Source: JBMFOH01 sp049969715 [NCBI: bacterium]
Lineage (GTDB): Bacteria; DUMJ01
DNA length: 64,000 nucleotides
NCBI GenBank assembly: GCA_049969715.1
Contig: JBMFOH010000007.1
Coordinates: 1 to 64,000 of the forward strand
Reading direction: 5' to 3'
Part shown: one piece after another, positions 1 to 6,896 of the stretch
Layout: each line of letters opens with the position of its first letter
How positions within the stretch are numbered: the first letter of the stretch is position 1
Translations under genes and position numbers: made by a program
The notes under the pieces: model-generated
What the model saw: the letters and a program-made list of their open reading frames with translations, nothing else
Database searches by the model: none
What the model was told of the DNA's origin: nothing

Positions 1-537
1 GAAATAGATAAGGTAAACTTGTCTAAATCAGATTTGAATAAACCTAAAGTTAAAGAACTGATGAAACCCAAAATAATCTCACAAAATATTGTCGCACATG
101 TAATGAATCCTTCTGACAGGATAGTCGTAATGGCAACTTATGATAAAGAGAGTTTGCTTACACTTGATACCGTAATGAACACATTCTTAAACGATAATTC
201 TTTTTCTTATGAATATATCTTGGCTATCCTGAATTCCAGATTGGCAGAATGGTTTTATTACTGGTTTGTTTATAATAGAGCCATAAGAACAATGCATTTT
301 GATGAATACTACATTGGGAAGATGCCGATAAAGAAAATCACCATCCAAAATCAGTATCTAACACATCAGATAGAATCCCTCGTTTCTCAAATCCTTTCTC
401 TTACCCAGTCTGATGATTATTTAGAGAATTCCAAGAAGCAAGCGGAAGTAAAAGAACTTGAAAAGGAAATAGACCAACTGGTTTACAAGCTTTATGGTCT
501 TACCGAGGAAGAGATAAAAATGTTAAATATAATTTAA
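1..537 (+). CDS. C-terminal part of a TaqI/Eco57I-like restriction-modification protein (5' partial)
   Basis: The frame is open from base 1, so the start lies outside the window and only about 178 residues are visible. They fit the target-recognition region that closes Eco57I/TaqI-type (type IIG-like) enzymes: a KPKIISQNI strand, an NPSDR turn, the helix ILNSRLAEWFYYWF, and the terminal coiled coil EIDQLVYKLYGLTEEEI seen at the end of most such proteins. The methyltransferase and nuclease parts are not in view, so it could equally be a stand-alone methylase or a truncated copy. Isoleucine codons are an even ATA/ATC/ATT mix, unlike the ATA-dominated genes that follow, which suggests acquisition by transfer. 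Family assignment is fairly safe; activity is unknown. Confidence 0.75.
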   Translation, partial: EIDKVNLSKSDLNKPKVKELMKPKIISQNIVAHVMNPSDRIVVMATYDKESLLTLDTVMNTFLNDNSFSYEYILAILNSRLAEWFYYWFVYNRAIRTMHFDEYYIGKMPIKKITIQNQYLTHQIESLVSQILSLTQSDDYLENSKKQAEVKELEKEIDQLVYKLYGLTEEEIKMLNII

Positions 538-552
538 GGTTTTTAAAGAGAG

Positions 553-567
553 CAGGCGAGATGCCTG
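553..567. repeat. small hairpin (5-bp stem) of dispersed-repeat appearance
   Basis: CAGGC-GAGAT-GCCTG forms a perfect 5-bp stem with a 5-base loop, G+C-rich against an A+T-rich background, 16 bases after the stop of the restriction gene. No T-run follows, so it is a poor terminator. Its look (a short G+C palindrome in phrase-like intergenic DNA) is that of a small dispersed repeat, but only one copy is seen here. Confidence 0.3.
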
Positions 568-643
568 TACTACCAATCCCTGATTACTCATCATCTTATG
601 TAACAGTCACAGAGATATGACTCTTTTATAAAATCAAAAGTAA

Positions 644-652
644 TGATAGAAT
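644..652 (+). promoter_or_regulatory. extended -10 promoter of the tsaE operon, leaderless start
   Basis: TGATAGAAT matches an extended -10 (TGn plus hexamer). Its last base is 8 bases before the tsaE ATG, so the predicted transcription start falls on or next to the A of the ATG. No Shine-Dalgarno sequence precedes that ATG, consistent with a leaderless message. No convincing -35 is seen. Confidence 0.5.
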
Positions 653-659
653 AATCTTT

Positions 660-1133
660 ATGGATAGAAGCTATACTTATTACTCTAGGTCTAGCCTAGA
701 AACAGAAGAGCTAGGATTAAGTTTGGGTAGGATAATTAAAGGGGGTGAGATAATCCTCTTGGTAGGAGAGTTAGGTTCAGGTAAGACTGTTTTAGTAAAA
801 GGGATAGCAAAGGGTTTAGATATAAAAGAGAATATAGTTAGCCCCACCTTCATCATCATAAAGAACTACGATATGGGAAGATTGAGATTGAATCACATAG
901 ACCTATATAGGATAAGTTCTCTAGATGGGCTTGGAATTGAAGAGTATCTAGATGACCACGAGGCAGTTACAGTTATAGAGTGGGGAGAAAAGATAAAAGA
1001 TTATATAGAAGAATACCTCCTTATCAAATTTGAAATCTTAGATGACAATTCAAGAAAAATTATTTTTACTCCAATGGGAGATAGATATAGAAAATTTATA
1101 GAGGGGATTAGGGATGTCTATCTTAGCACTTGA
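660..1133 (+). CDS. tsaE: tRNA threonylcarbamoyladenosine biosynthesis ATPase TsaE
   Basis: TsaE is the small P-loop ATPase that drives turnover of the TsaB-TsaD complex making t6A at position 37 of ANN-decoding tRNAs. The 157-residue protein has the Walker A loop GELGSGKT at residues 36-43 and the family landmarks SPTF (around 61-64) and HIDLYR (around 79-84), with IEWGE further on. It is first in a tightly overlapping set (tsaE-tsaB-rimI-tsaD). The ATG at 660 has no ribosome binding site but lies just downstream of an extended -10, so it is probably translated from a leaderless transcript. Assignment is secure from motif, size and context. Confidence 0.95.
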   Translation: MDRSYTYYSRSSLETEELGLSLGRIIKGGEIILLVGELGSGKTVLVKGIAKGLDIKENIVSPTFIIIKNYDMGRLRLNHIDLYRISSLDGLGIEEYLDDHEAVTVIEWGEKIKDYIEEYLLIKFEILDDNSRKIIFTPMGDRYRKFIEGIRDVYLST

Positions 1134-1740
1134 TACTAGTACGGGTTATCTTTCTATAGCCATCATAGATGACGATATTCCTCTCTATGAAGAGACTATT
1201 TATTCTCTTAAGTATCATTCTATACTCCTACCTAAAGAGATAGAGAGGGCACTGGAGATAACGAAGAAAAAGATAGAAAAGATATATATTGCTATTGGTC
1301 CTGGGTCTTTTACTGGATTAAGGGTCGGACTCTCTGTAGTAAAGGGAATAGCTATTGGGGGAGACATACCGGTAGTGGGGGTTCCAACTTTTAATGGACT
1401 TGCATACAATATTCCTCCTGAAGGAAATCTATCTATTATTATGAAGTATAGATTAAAAATGGCTTATTATGGAATATATAGGGCAGTTAATAAAAGATGG
1501 TATTACGAAAGGCTTGGAGTTACAGAAACTTCTAATCTTTCAGGTCTAATAAGAGGAGGAAAGATTGCAATAGTAAAAGAAAACTATAAGGAACTTCTAG
1601 ATATATTTCCAGAAGCAATCCCTATTGTTCCTAGGGCATCTTTACTTATAAAAGGAGGAGAAGGGATAGAATCAGCTGATATTGACGAATTGAAGCCAAT
1701 GTACATAGAGCCAGCTGAGGTGGAGAAGACAAAGAGATGA
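1114..1740 (+). CDS. tsaB: t6A biosynthesis dimerization protein TsaB
   Basis: TsaB (YeaZ) is an inactive ASKHA-fold relative of TsaD that scaffolds the bacterial t6A-forming complex. The 208-residue sequence starts with the expected strand ILALDTSTGYLSIAI and carries the family motif IGPGSFTGLRVG near residues 62-73. It overlaps the end of tsaE by 20 bases; GAGGGG lies 7 bases before the ATG. The C-terminal half is divergent, as is usual in this family, but the neighbouring tsaE and tsaD make the call firm. Confidence 0.93.
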   Translation: MSILALDTSTGYLSIAIIDDDIPLYEETIYSLKYHSILLPKEIERALEITKKKIEKIYIAIGPGSFTGLRVGLSVVKGIAIGGDIPVVGVPTFNGLAYNIPPEGNLSIIMKYRLKMAYYGIYRAVNKRWYYERLGVTETSNLSGLIRGGKIAIVKENYKELLDIFPEAIPIVPRASLLIKGGEGIESADIDELKPMYIEPAEVEKTKR

Positions 1741-2222
1741 TTGAAATAAAGAAGATGTTACCTAAACATTTAAAAGAAGTACTAAAGATTGAAAGTCTTT
1801 CATTCCCTCTTCCTTGGAGCGAGCAGTCATTCTATTATGAAATAGTAAATAATCCATACGGATATTATATAGTGGCTGTAGACCAAGATAAAGTAGTAGG
1901 ATATGGGGGGATGTGGATACTTATAGATGAGTGCCATATAACTACTGTAGCGGTAGACCCAACAAGAAGGAGAGAAGGTATAGGACGTAGGATACTTGAG
2001 CATCTCATAGAGAAGGCAAAGGAGAATAATGTAGATTGGGTCTCTTTAGAAGTGAGGATTACAAATACTATAGCTCAAAAATTATATAAATCGTTAGGGT
2101 TCGAAGTAGTAGGCATTAGGAAGGGTTATTATCTACCAAACAATGAGGATGCAATTATTATGAGACTAATGATAAGGGGAGAAAAGGGAAATGTATATTA
2201 TGGGGATAGACACCTCTTGTGA
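1737..2222 (+). CDS. rimI: ribosomal protein S18 alanine N-acetyltransferase RimI
   Basis: A GNAT-fold N-acetyltransferase of 161 residues. Motif A, VAVDPTRRREGIG, holds the acetyl-CoA pyrophosphate loop, and IAQKLYKSLGFEVVGIRKGYY is the usual motif B ending. RimI acetylates the N-terminal alanine of ribosomal protein S18 and is commonly encoded between tsaB and tsaD, as here. Its ATG overlaps the tsaB stop (ATGA), and its last 32 bases overlap the start of tsaD, implying translational coupling. The protein substrate is inferred from family and position; other protein targets are possible. Confidence 0.9.
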   Translation: MIEIKKMLPKHLKEVLKIESLSFPLPWSEQSFYYEIVNNPYGYYIVAVDQDKVVGYGGMWILIDECHITTVAVDPTRRREGIGRRILEHLIEKAKENNVDWVSLEVRITNTIAQKLYKSLGFEVVGIRKGYYLPNNEDAIIMRLMIRGEKGNVYYGDRHLL

Positions 2223-3174
2223 CGATACATCAGTAGCTATAGTAAAAGATGGATTTTATATTTTATCTAATCTTGTAAGCTCTCAGCATGATATCCACCA
2301 AAGGTTTGGCGGTGTAGTACCAGAACTTGCATCGAGAAGGCATATAGAGAATATAATCCCGATGATAAAACTGGCTTTGAAAGAGGCAAGGATTGAGAAA
2401 GAGGACATAGATATAATAGGAGTAACTTATGGTCCTGGACTTATAGGTTCTCTCCTAGTAGGACTTATGGTAGCAAAAGGGTTGGCATTCTCGCTAAAGA
2501 AACCTCTTATAGGGATAAATCATATGGAGGGGCATATATTTGGAGCAATCCTAGAGCATAGAGAATTGTATCCCCCATTTATAGCACTAGTAGTCTCTGG
2601 AGGGCATACTGATTTAGTCCTAGTGAAAAGATATTTTTCTTATGAAGTAATTGGTTCAACTAGAGATGATGCTGCTGGAGAAGCATTTGATAAGGTAGCA
2701 AGACTTCTTGATATAGGCTATCCTGGAGGTCCTGCTATTGAAAGGATGGCAAGATTAGGCAATATCGATTACAAGCTACCAAGGGCTATACCAGAAGGAT
2801 TTGACTTCAGTTTTAGTGGTCTTAAAACAGCAGTCTCTAGATTACTCAAAGAGGATATAGATATACCATCTGTAGCGTACAGTTTCCAGGAAGCAGTTGT
2901 AGATGTGTTAGTCGAAAAGACAATAAAGGCTTGTAATACTTTTAGTATAAAAAAATTGGCAGTATCTGGAGGAGTAGCAGCGAATAAGAGATTAAGAGAG
3001 AAATTTGTTGAAGAATCTCAAAAGAATAATATCAAAATTTATTTCCCATCCATTCCTATGTGTACAGACAATGCAAGTATGATATGTTGTGCAGCATATT
3101 TTAGATATCTAGCTGGTTATAAAAACGACCTTACCTTGAATGCAGAAAGCTATTGTGGATATCCAAATGGATAG
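2191..3174 (+). CDS. tsaD: tRNA N6-adenosine threonylcarbamoyltransferase TsaD
   Basis: TsaD (Gcp/Kae1) transfers threonylcarbamoyl from TC-AMP to A37 of tRNA. The 327-residue protein shows the N-terminal IMGIDTSCDDTSVAIV strand, the metal-binding motif HMEGH with His111 and His115, the FDKVAR region and the C-terminal CTDNASMI with the third metal ligand. A GGGGAGAAAAGGG stretch precedes the ATG at 2191. The TC-AMP synthase TsaC/Sua5 is not in the window and must be encoded elsewhere. The 3' end overlaps the next gene by a few bases. Confidence 0.96.
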   Translation: MYIMGIDTSCDDTSVAIVKDGFYILSNLVSSQHDIHQRFGGVVPELASRRHIENIIPMIKLALKEARIEKEDIDIIGVTYGPGLIGSLLVGLMVAKGLAFSLKKPLIGINHMEGHIFGAILEHRELYPPFIALVVSGGHTDLVLVKRYFSYEVIGSTRDDAAGEAFDKVARLLDIGYPGGPAIERMARLGNIDYKLPRAIPEGFDFSFSGLKTAVSRLLKEDIDIPSVAYSFQEAVVDVLVEKTIKACNTFSIKKLAVSGGVAANKRLREKFVEESQKNNIKIYFPSIPMCTDNASMICCAAYFRYLAGYKNDLTLNAESYCGYPNG

Positions 3175-3721
3175 TCTATGGAGCAAGCTGATAGAAAAGG
3201 TTAGGTCTTATAAACTGGGAGGACTCGAAGAGGAAGCTCTCCTAAATATAGCACAGGCAAAGGAGTATAGTACGTGCTTACAGACAAGTTCCACATTGAC
3301 TAGCCCTTTATATCTATTCTACTATATGGTAAGTCTAGGCAGGGTCCTCTTTGTATGCAAAAAGAGGATGCCATTTAAAGAGTTATTACACGGCCTCACT
3401 ACTAGAAAGGAAGGGATATCTGTTACAGTAAAAACGTATGGCACCTTCCCTACCTTACATAGTATTGTGGCCAAGGAAAGGATAAAACCAGGAACCAGAT
3501 TTGGGATAGAGGATTTACTAAGTATGATACCTTGGATATCTAAGATAGAAACTCAAAATATTCCTCCTTTATCTGCTAGCTATCTATTAGGTTTTCTCTT
3601 GAGTATGATATCTAGATATGACCCCATCCTCTGGAATACCGTCCGACTAGATTATAGTATCTCTCTATTTCTAAAGGAAACCCCAAGACGTTTTCTGGAA
3701 GAACTTATAAAGGCATTATAG
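3167..3721 (+). CDS. YaaC-like protein of unknown function
   Basis: A 184-residue protein that is not confidently identifiable. The stretch AKEYSTCLQTSSTLTSPLYLFYYMVSLGRVL resembles the helical core of YaaC-family proteins, where aligned residues read roughly AREYF..A...TRPLLLYYGMLNLAK. The C-terminal half is hydrophobic and helical without clear transmembrane spans. The ATG at 3167 overlaps the tsaD stop (ATGGATAG); an in-frame ATG at 3140 would add 9 residues but has no better ribosome site. Being last in the t6A operon suggests co-transcription, not necessarily a shared function. Confidence 0.55.
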   Translation: MDSLWSKLIEKVRSYKLGGLEEEALLNIAQAKEYSTCLQTSSTLTSPLYLFYYMVSLGRVLFVCKKRMPFKELLHGLTTRKEGISVTVKTYGTFPTLHSIVAKERIKPGTRFGIEDLLSMIPWISKIETQNIPPLSASYLLGFLLSMISRYDPILWNTVRLDYSISLFLKETPRRFLEELIKAL

Positions 3722-3762
3722 AACTCTCTAATCTTTAAGCAATTTTTTACCTCATTTATATC

Positions 3763-4026
3763 TCACGTAGATTTTCTCCAAACTCTAAAGCCTCTTGTAG
3801 TCTCACTTTTGGCTATAGCCTTACTACGTCTCACTCCCACAGCCCATACATTTGACAAGGGGAATTTCCAAAAACTTACAATCCTTTTTATCTGTCTTAC
3901 ACTTAAACCTAAGAGTGTAGCAGCTTGAGTATTAGTTATTTCTCCCCTTATCAACCTCTCTATAGTTTCTACTCTCTTTAATTCTTTTTCACTCAATATT
4001 ATCCTCTCCTTATTCATAGGTGACAT
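3763..4026 (-). pseudogene. remnant of a transposase N-terminal helix-turn-helix
   Basis: Residues LSEKELKRVETIERLIRGEITNTQAATLLGLSVRQIKRI match the N-terminal helix-turn-helix of ISNCY/IS481-like transposases (typically LKRL..IE....G..T...AA..LGLS.RQVRRL). After that the similarity stops: the expected RYR..G..GL.H.NRG continuation and the DDE catalytic core are missing, and the frame ends after about 40 unrelated residues. A strong AAGGAG lies before a TTG at 3996, the likely original start; ATGs at 4017 and 4026 are also in frame. I read it as a decayed, truncated insertion-sequence end and not a working regulator, although a small DNA-binding protein cannot be excluded. Confidence 0.6.
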
Positions 4027-4045
4027 TATCTCAGAACTATTTACC

Positions 4046-4074
4046 TTGACAAATTTTATAGTGTGCGTTATATT
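4046..4074 (+). promoter_or_regulatory. consensus sigma-70 promoter of the arsR cassette, leaderless start
   Basis: TTGACA (4046-4051), a 17-bp spacer and TATATT (4069-4074) form a near-perfect promoter. The predicted transcription start 7 bases downstream of the -10 is position 4081, which is the A of the arsR ATG, so the message is expected to lack a 5' leader. Confidence 0.8.
4057..4072. promoter_or_regulatory. candidate ArsR-family operator
   Basis: TATAGTGTGCGTTATA is an imperfect 16-bp inverted repeat (TATA..G..C..TATA) lying between the -35 and -10 of the arsR promoter, where a self-repressing ArsR protein would block polymerase. Binding is inferred from position and symmetry only. 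Confidence 0.35.
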
Positions 4075-4080
4075 TAGTTT

Positions 4081-4410
4081 ATGCGACAATATGAATATAC
4101 TGATAAACTTTTGGGTTTAATAGGGGATAAATTTAATGCTATAGCGCATCCCTTGAGGCTAAAGATCATTTTAGTCCTTAAAGAAGAGCCGACCTGTGTT
4201 TGTGAATTAGCTGAAAGACTTGGAGAAAGACAGCCACTTGTCTCCCAACATCTAAGCATCCTTAAGGATAGTGGACTAGTCACCACTAAAAGGATGGGCA
4301 ATAAGATTCAGTACTCTCTAAATGATGAGAGGATAGCAGACATTATAGAAATTATGAGAGAAATTACCTTAGAAAGGGTAAAAGAACTATCTAAAATACA
4401 AAGAGGATAA
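4081..4410 (+). CDS. ArsR-family winged-helix transcriptional regulator
   Basis: A 109-residue ArsR/SmtB repressor-type protein. The core HPLRLKIILVLKEEPTCVCELAERL followed by RQPLVSQHLSILKDSGLV is the canonical winged helix with recognition helix, and EEPTCVCEL places two cysteines where classical ArsR (ELCVCDL) binds As/Sb, so metal, metalloid or redox sensing is plausible. It heads a four-gene cassette (ferredoxin, HdrA-N-like, HyuA-like) and presumably represses its own operon through the palindrome in the promoter. The ATG coincides with the predicted transcription start, with no Shine-Dalgarno, indicating leaderless translation. The ligand is unknown. Confidence 0.9.
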   Translation: MRQYEYTDKLLGLIGDKFNAIAHPLRLKIILVLKEEPTCVCELAERLGERQPLVSQHLSILKDSGLVTTKRMGNKIQYSLNDERIADIIEIMREITLERVKELSKIQRG

Positions 4411-4414
4411 ACAA

Positions 4415-4624
4415 ATGGCTAAGAACTGGTATCCTATCATAGATTATACTAAATGCGTAGGGGATTTGGTCTGTGCTAACTTCTGCCCTCATGGGGTATA
4501 CAGTATAGATGGTGATAAACCTCTTGTAATAAATCCAGATGAGTGTGTAGAATTCTGCAGAGGTTGTCAAAAGTTATGCGATGCTGGTGCTATATCTTAT
4601 TATGGAGACGAAAGGAGGAAGTAA
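4415..4624 (+). CDS. 2[4Fe-4S]-type ferredoxin with an Asp in place of one cluster ligand
   Basis: A 69-residue ferredoxin. Cysteines fall at 14, 20, 24 (followed by Pro), 44, 48, 51 and 55. In the standard CxxCxxCxxxCP pattern residue 17 should be Cys but is Asp (CVGDLVC). Cluster I would then be held by C14, D17, C20 and C55, as in Pyrococcus furiosus ferredoxin, whose Asp-ligated cluster converts easily between [3Fe-4S] and [4Fe-4S]. The second motif CVEFCRGCQKLC has one extra residue in its first gap. It sits 4 bases after arsR and likely serves the downstream HdrA-like or HyuA-like protein as electron donor, which is inference. Confidence 0.85.
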   Translation: MAKNWYPIIDYTKCVGDLVCANFCPHGVYSIDGDKPLVINPDECVEFCRGCQKLCDAGAISYYGDERRK

Positions 4625-4625
4625 A

Positions 4626-4976
4626 ATGAAGAAAGGACTACTTCTATGTGTATGTCAAGGGACTTGTCCATCATTTCACCAGATGGATATATTTGAGGTA
4701 ATAAATTCCTTAAGGAGAGAGAATCTTGTTGATTTTGTTGGTATCCATCCTCAACTATGTGCTACAGATGGAGATGAATATCTCAAGACACTTCTAACTG
4801 GGATAGATGGAGAATTAGAGAAAATTGTAGTTGCAGGGTGTGATCCAAATATGCAGAAGAAGATGTTTAGAGATGCATTTGAATCTGCAGGGTTTGACAA
4901 GAATAAGCATACTGGCGTAGATATCCGTAATATGACTACAGAGCAGGCGATAGAAGCCATAAAGAAAGTCCTATAG
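4626..4976 (+). CDS. HdrA N-terminal-like small protein
   Basis: A 116-residue protein similar to the N-terminal domain of heterodisulfide reductase subunit A. The pattern GLLLCVCQGTCP, IHPQLCATDGDEYL, KIVVAGCDPNMQKKMFRDAFESAGF and VDIRNM matches the HdrA order (VCHCG, CS..G, VVAACSP..HE.TFR, NIRE). In HdrA this part contributes a cysteine ligand and flanks the flavin domain; here it stands alone with no FAD or ferredoxin domains. AAAGGAGG 8 bases upstream fixes the ATG at 4626. It probably works with the preceding ferredoxin in a small redox relay, which is inference. Confidence 0.7.
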   Translation: MKKGLLLCVCQGTCPSFHQMDIFEVINSLRRENLVDFVGIHPQLCATDGDEYLKTLLTGIDGELEKIVVAGCDPNMQKKMFRDAFESAGFDKNKHTGVDIRNMTTEQAIEAIKKVL

Positions 4977-4985
4977 GAGTCAACT

Positions 4986-6884
4986 ATGATATTAGGGATT
5001 GACACTGGAGGAACATATACAGACACTGTACTATTAGATAATGATAAGGTTGTCTCAAAGGGGAAAGCGTTAACTACTCACTATAATCTTATGGTGGGGA
5101 TAAAAGAAAGCATCGAAAAACTGAATAAAGACTTTCTAAGTGAGGTCTCCAGTGTCATCCTTTCTACCACACTAGCCACAAATTCAATAGTCGAATTAAG
5201 AAGACTTGAGAAAGTTAAAGAAGTCCTTATTGGATATGACAAGGACTTCTTCTTAAAATCTATAAAAATTCCTAGTTGGCTAGAGTTTGAATTTGTAGAT
5301 GGGACAATAGATGTGTCTGGAGATGAGGTTCTTCCTCTTGATATAGAAAAACTTAAGAGGATTTCCAAAACTAATTTTCCTTTTGCTGTCTCTGGGTATA
5401 TGAGCCCAATGAACCCTAAGTATGAAAATCTAGCTAAAGATATTCTCAAAGAAAAATCTCCTTACCCCGTAGTATGTGGTAATGAACTTTCTAGTGAGTT
5501 AAATTCAATCAAAAGGGCTATAACTACTGCTCTTAATGCCTCGCTTATTCCATCTATATCGAGATTTATAAAAGATGTGCAAGATGTAATGAAAGAAAAA
5601 GGGATAGATGCAAATGTTTTTATAGTAAATGCTGATGGCTCAATAGTAGATGTAGAAGAAGCTATAGAAAAGCCTATAAAAACAGTCCTTTCAGGTCCTG
5701 CAGCAAGCTCTATTGGAGGGGCATTCCTATCTGGTATTGAAAATGGGATAGTAGTAGATATGGGAGGCACTACTACGGACATCTCTCTAATAGAAAATTC
5801 TGTCCCTATACTATCTAGAGAGGGAGCCAAGGTAGGATCTTGGAACCTTCTATTGCCATCTCTAAAGATGAGAACAATAGGGCTCGGAGGAGACAGTAGG
5901 ATCTATCCTTATAAAGATTCTATAGAGATAGGCCCAACAAGAGTTATTCCTATTTCTATTTTAAGCTCGATATTTCCAGATGTAAAGAAAAAACTCAAAA
6001 TTAAAGTAAACTCTTCTTTAGTCCCTCCAAATGAATTTATATTAAAATTAAGAGAACCTTCATTTGATTTAAACCAGACAGAAGAGAAACTTCTAAATAA
6101 TCTAAATAGTGAGCCTATTTCTATTGAAGAGGCAACAAGGATCTGTAACCTAAGTCATCCGTATATTCTAGATAATGCCATTAAGAGACTAGAAGAGATG
6201 GGAGTCATAGCAAGGGCAGGACTTACACCAACCGATATACTAAACTATCTTAGTGAATGTGAGATAGGAGATATCGATGCAGGTATCGTAGCTGCTAAGG
6301 CATTTTCTAAGTTCCAAGAAGATATAACTGGATTTGTAAAGAGGTCTATTGTAGAAAGAATGGTTACAGAAATATTGAGGTATCTATTCTCGATAGACTA
6401 TAATAGAGATGATATAGAAGGTTTACTAGATTCCATAGTAAAAAGCAGTATGACTAGAGATTTCAAACATATAGCACCTGAATTCTTTCTCCCTATGCCT
6501 ATAGTGGGGATAGGTGCTCCAATAAAGAGCTTCATCTATGATGTAGCAAAACTACTCCATACAGAAGCAATAGTCCCAGAACACTATGAAGTGGCAAATG
6601 CAGTAGGAGCAGGCTCTGGAAGGGTTCTAAGGGCTTTAGAACTAGAAATAGTGCCCGTAGTGATTGGAGCAGAGATAAAAGGGTATAGAATAAATGGGTT
6701 AGATAGGAAATTTGCTCAATTCGAAGATGCCAGGAATTATGCAATAAATTATGGCAAAGAGGCCATCAGTTCAATGATTTCTAGACTCTTAAGGAAAGAA
6801 GATTCAGAGATAAAAATAGATACCTCCTATCTTGGAGGTGACATCTCTAGAATAAAAATAGTAGGAGTCGGTAGAGTACAATAG
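4986..6884 (+). CDS. hydantoinase/oxoprolinase A-type ASKHA protein (HyuA-like), orphan
   Basis: A 632-residue member of the Hydant_A_N plus hydantoinase_A family. ATP-binding motifs are visible: LGIDTGGTYTDTVLLD at the N-terminus, LSGPAASSIGGAF, and VVDMGGTTTDISLIE in mid-protein. Family members hydrolyse hydantoins or 5-oxoproline with ATP together with a HyuB partner, or act as acetone/acetophenone carboxylase subunits. No HyuB-like gene is present here, and the genes in front encode a regulator and Fe-S proteins. An activase-like role (ATP-driven reduction or activation of a partner) is therefore as likely as hydrolysis. TAGGAG precedes the ATG at 4986. It ends 12 bases from a convergent gene. 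Confidence 0.75.
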   Translation: MILGIDTGGTYTDTVLLDNDKVVSKGKALTTHYNLMVGIKESIEKLNKDFLSEVSSVILSTTLATNSIVELRRLEKVKEVLIGYDKDFFLKSIKIPSWLEFEFVDGTIDVSGDEVLPLDIEKLKRISKTNFPFAVSGYMSPMNPKYENLAKDILKEKSPYPVVCGNELSSELNSIKRAITTALNASLIPSISRFIKDVQDVMKEKGIDANVFIVNADGSIVDVEEAIEKPIKTVLSGPAASSIGGAFLSGIENGIVVDMGGTTTDISLIENSVPILSREGAKVGSWNLLLPSLKMRTIGLGGDSRIYPYKDSIEIGPTRVIPISILSSIFPDVKKKLKIKVNSSLVPPNEFILKLREPSFDLNQTEEKLLNNLNSEPISIEEATRICNLSHPYILDNAIKRLEEMGVIARAGLTPTDILNYLSECEIGDIDAGIVAAKAFSKFQEDITGFVKRSIVERMVTEILRYLFSIDYNRDDIEGLLDSIVKSSMTRDFKHIAPEFFLPMPIVGIGAPIKSFIYDVAKLLHTEAIVPEHYEVANAVGAGSGRVLRALELEIVPVVIGAEIKGYRINGLDRKFAQFEDARNYAINYGKEAISSMISRLLRKEDSEIKIDTSYLGGDISRIKIVGVGRVQ

Positions 6885-6896
6885 GCTGCAGTATCC

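Noticed and set aside
6532-6744. Leucine-rich open frame antisense to the HyuA-like gene
   Set aside because: Shadow of a strong coding frame; no start signals and low-complexity composition.
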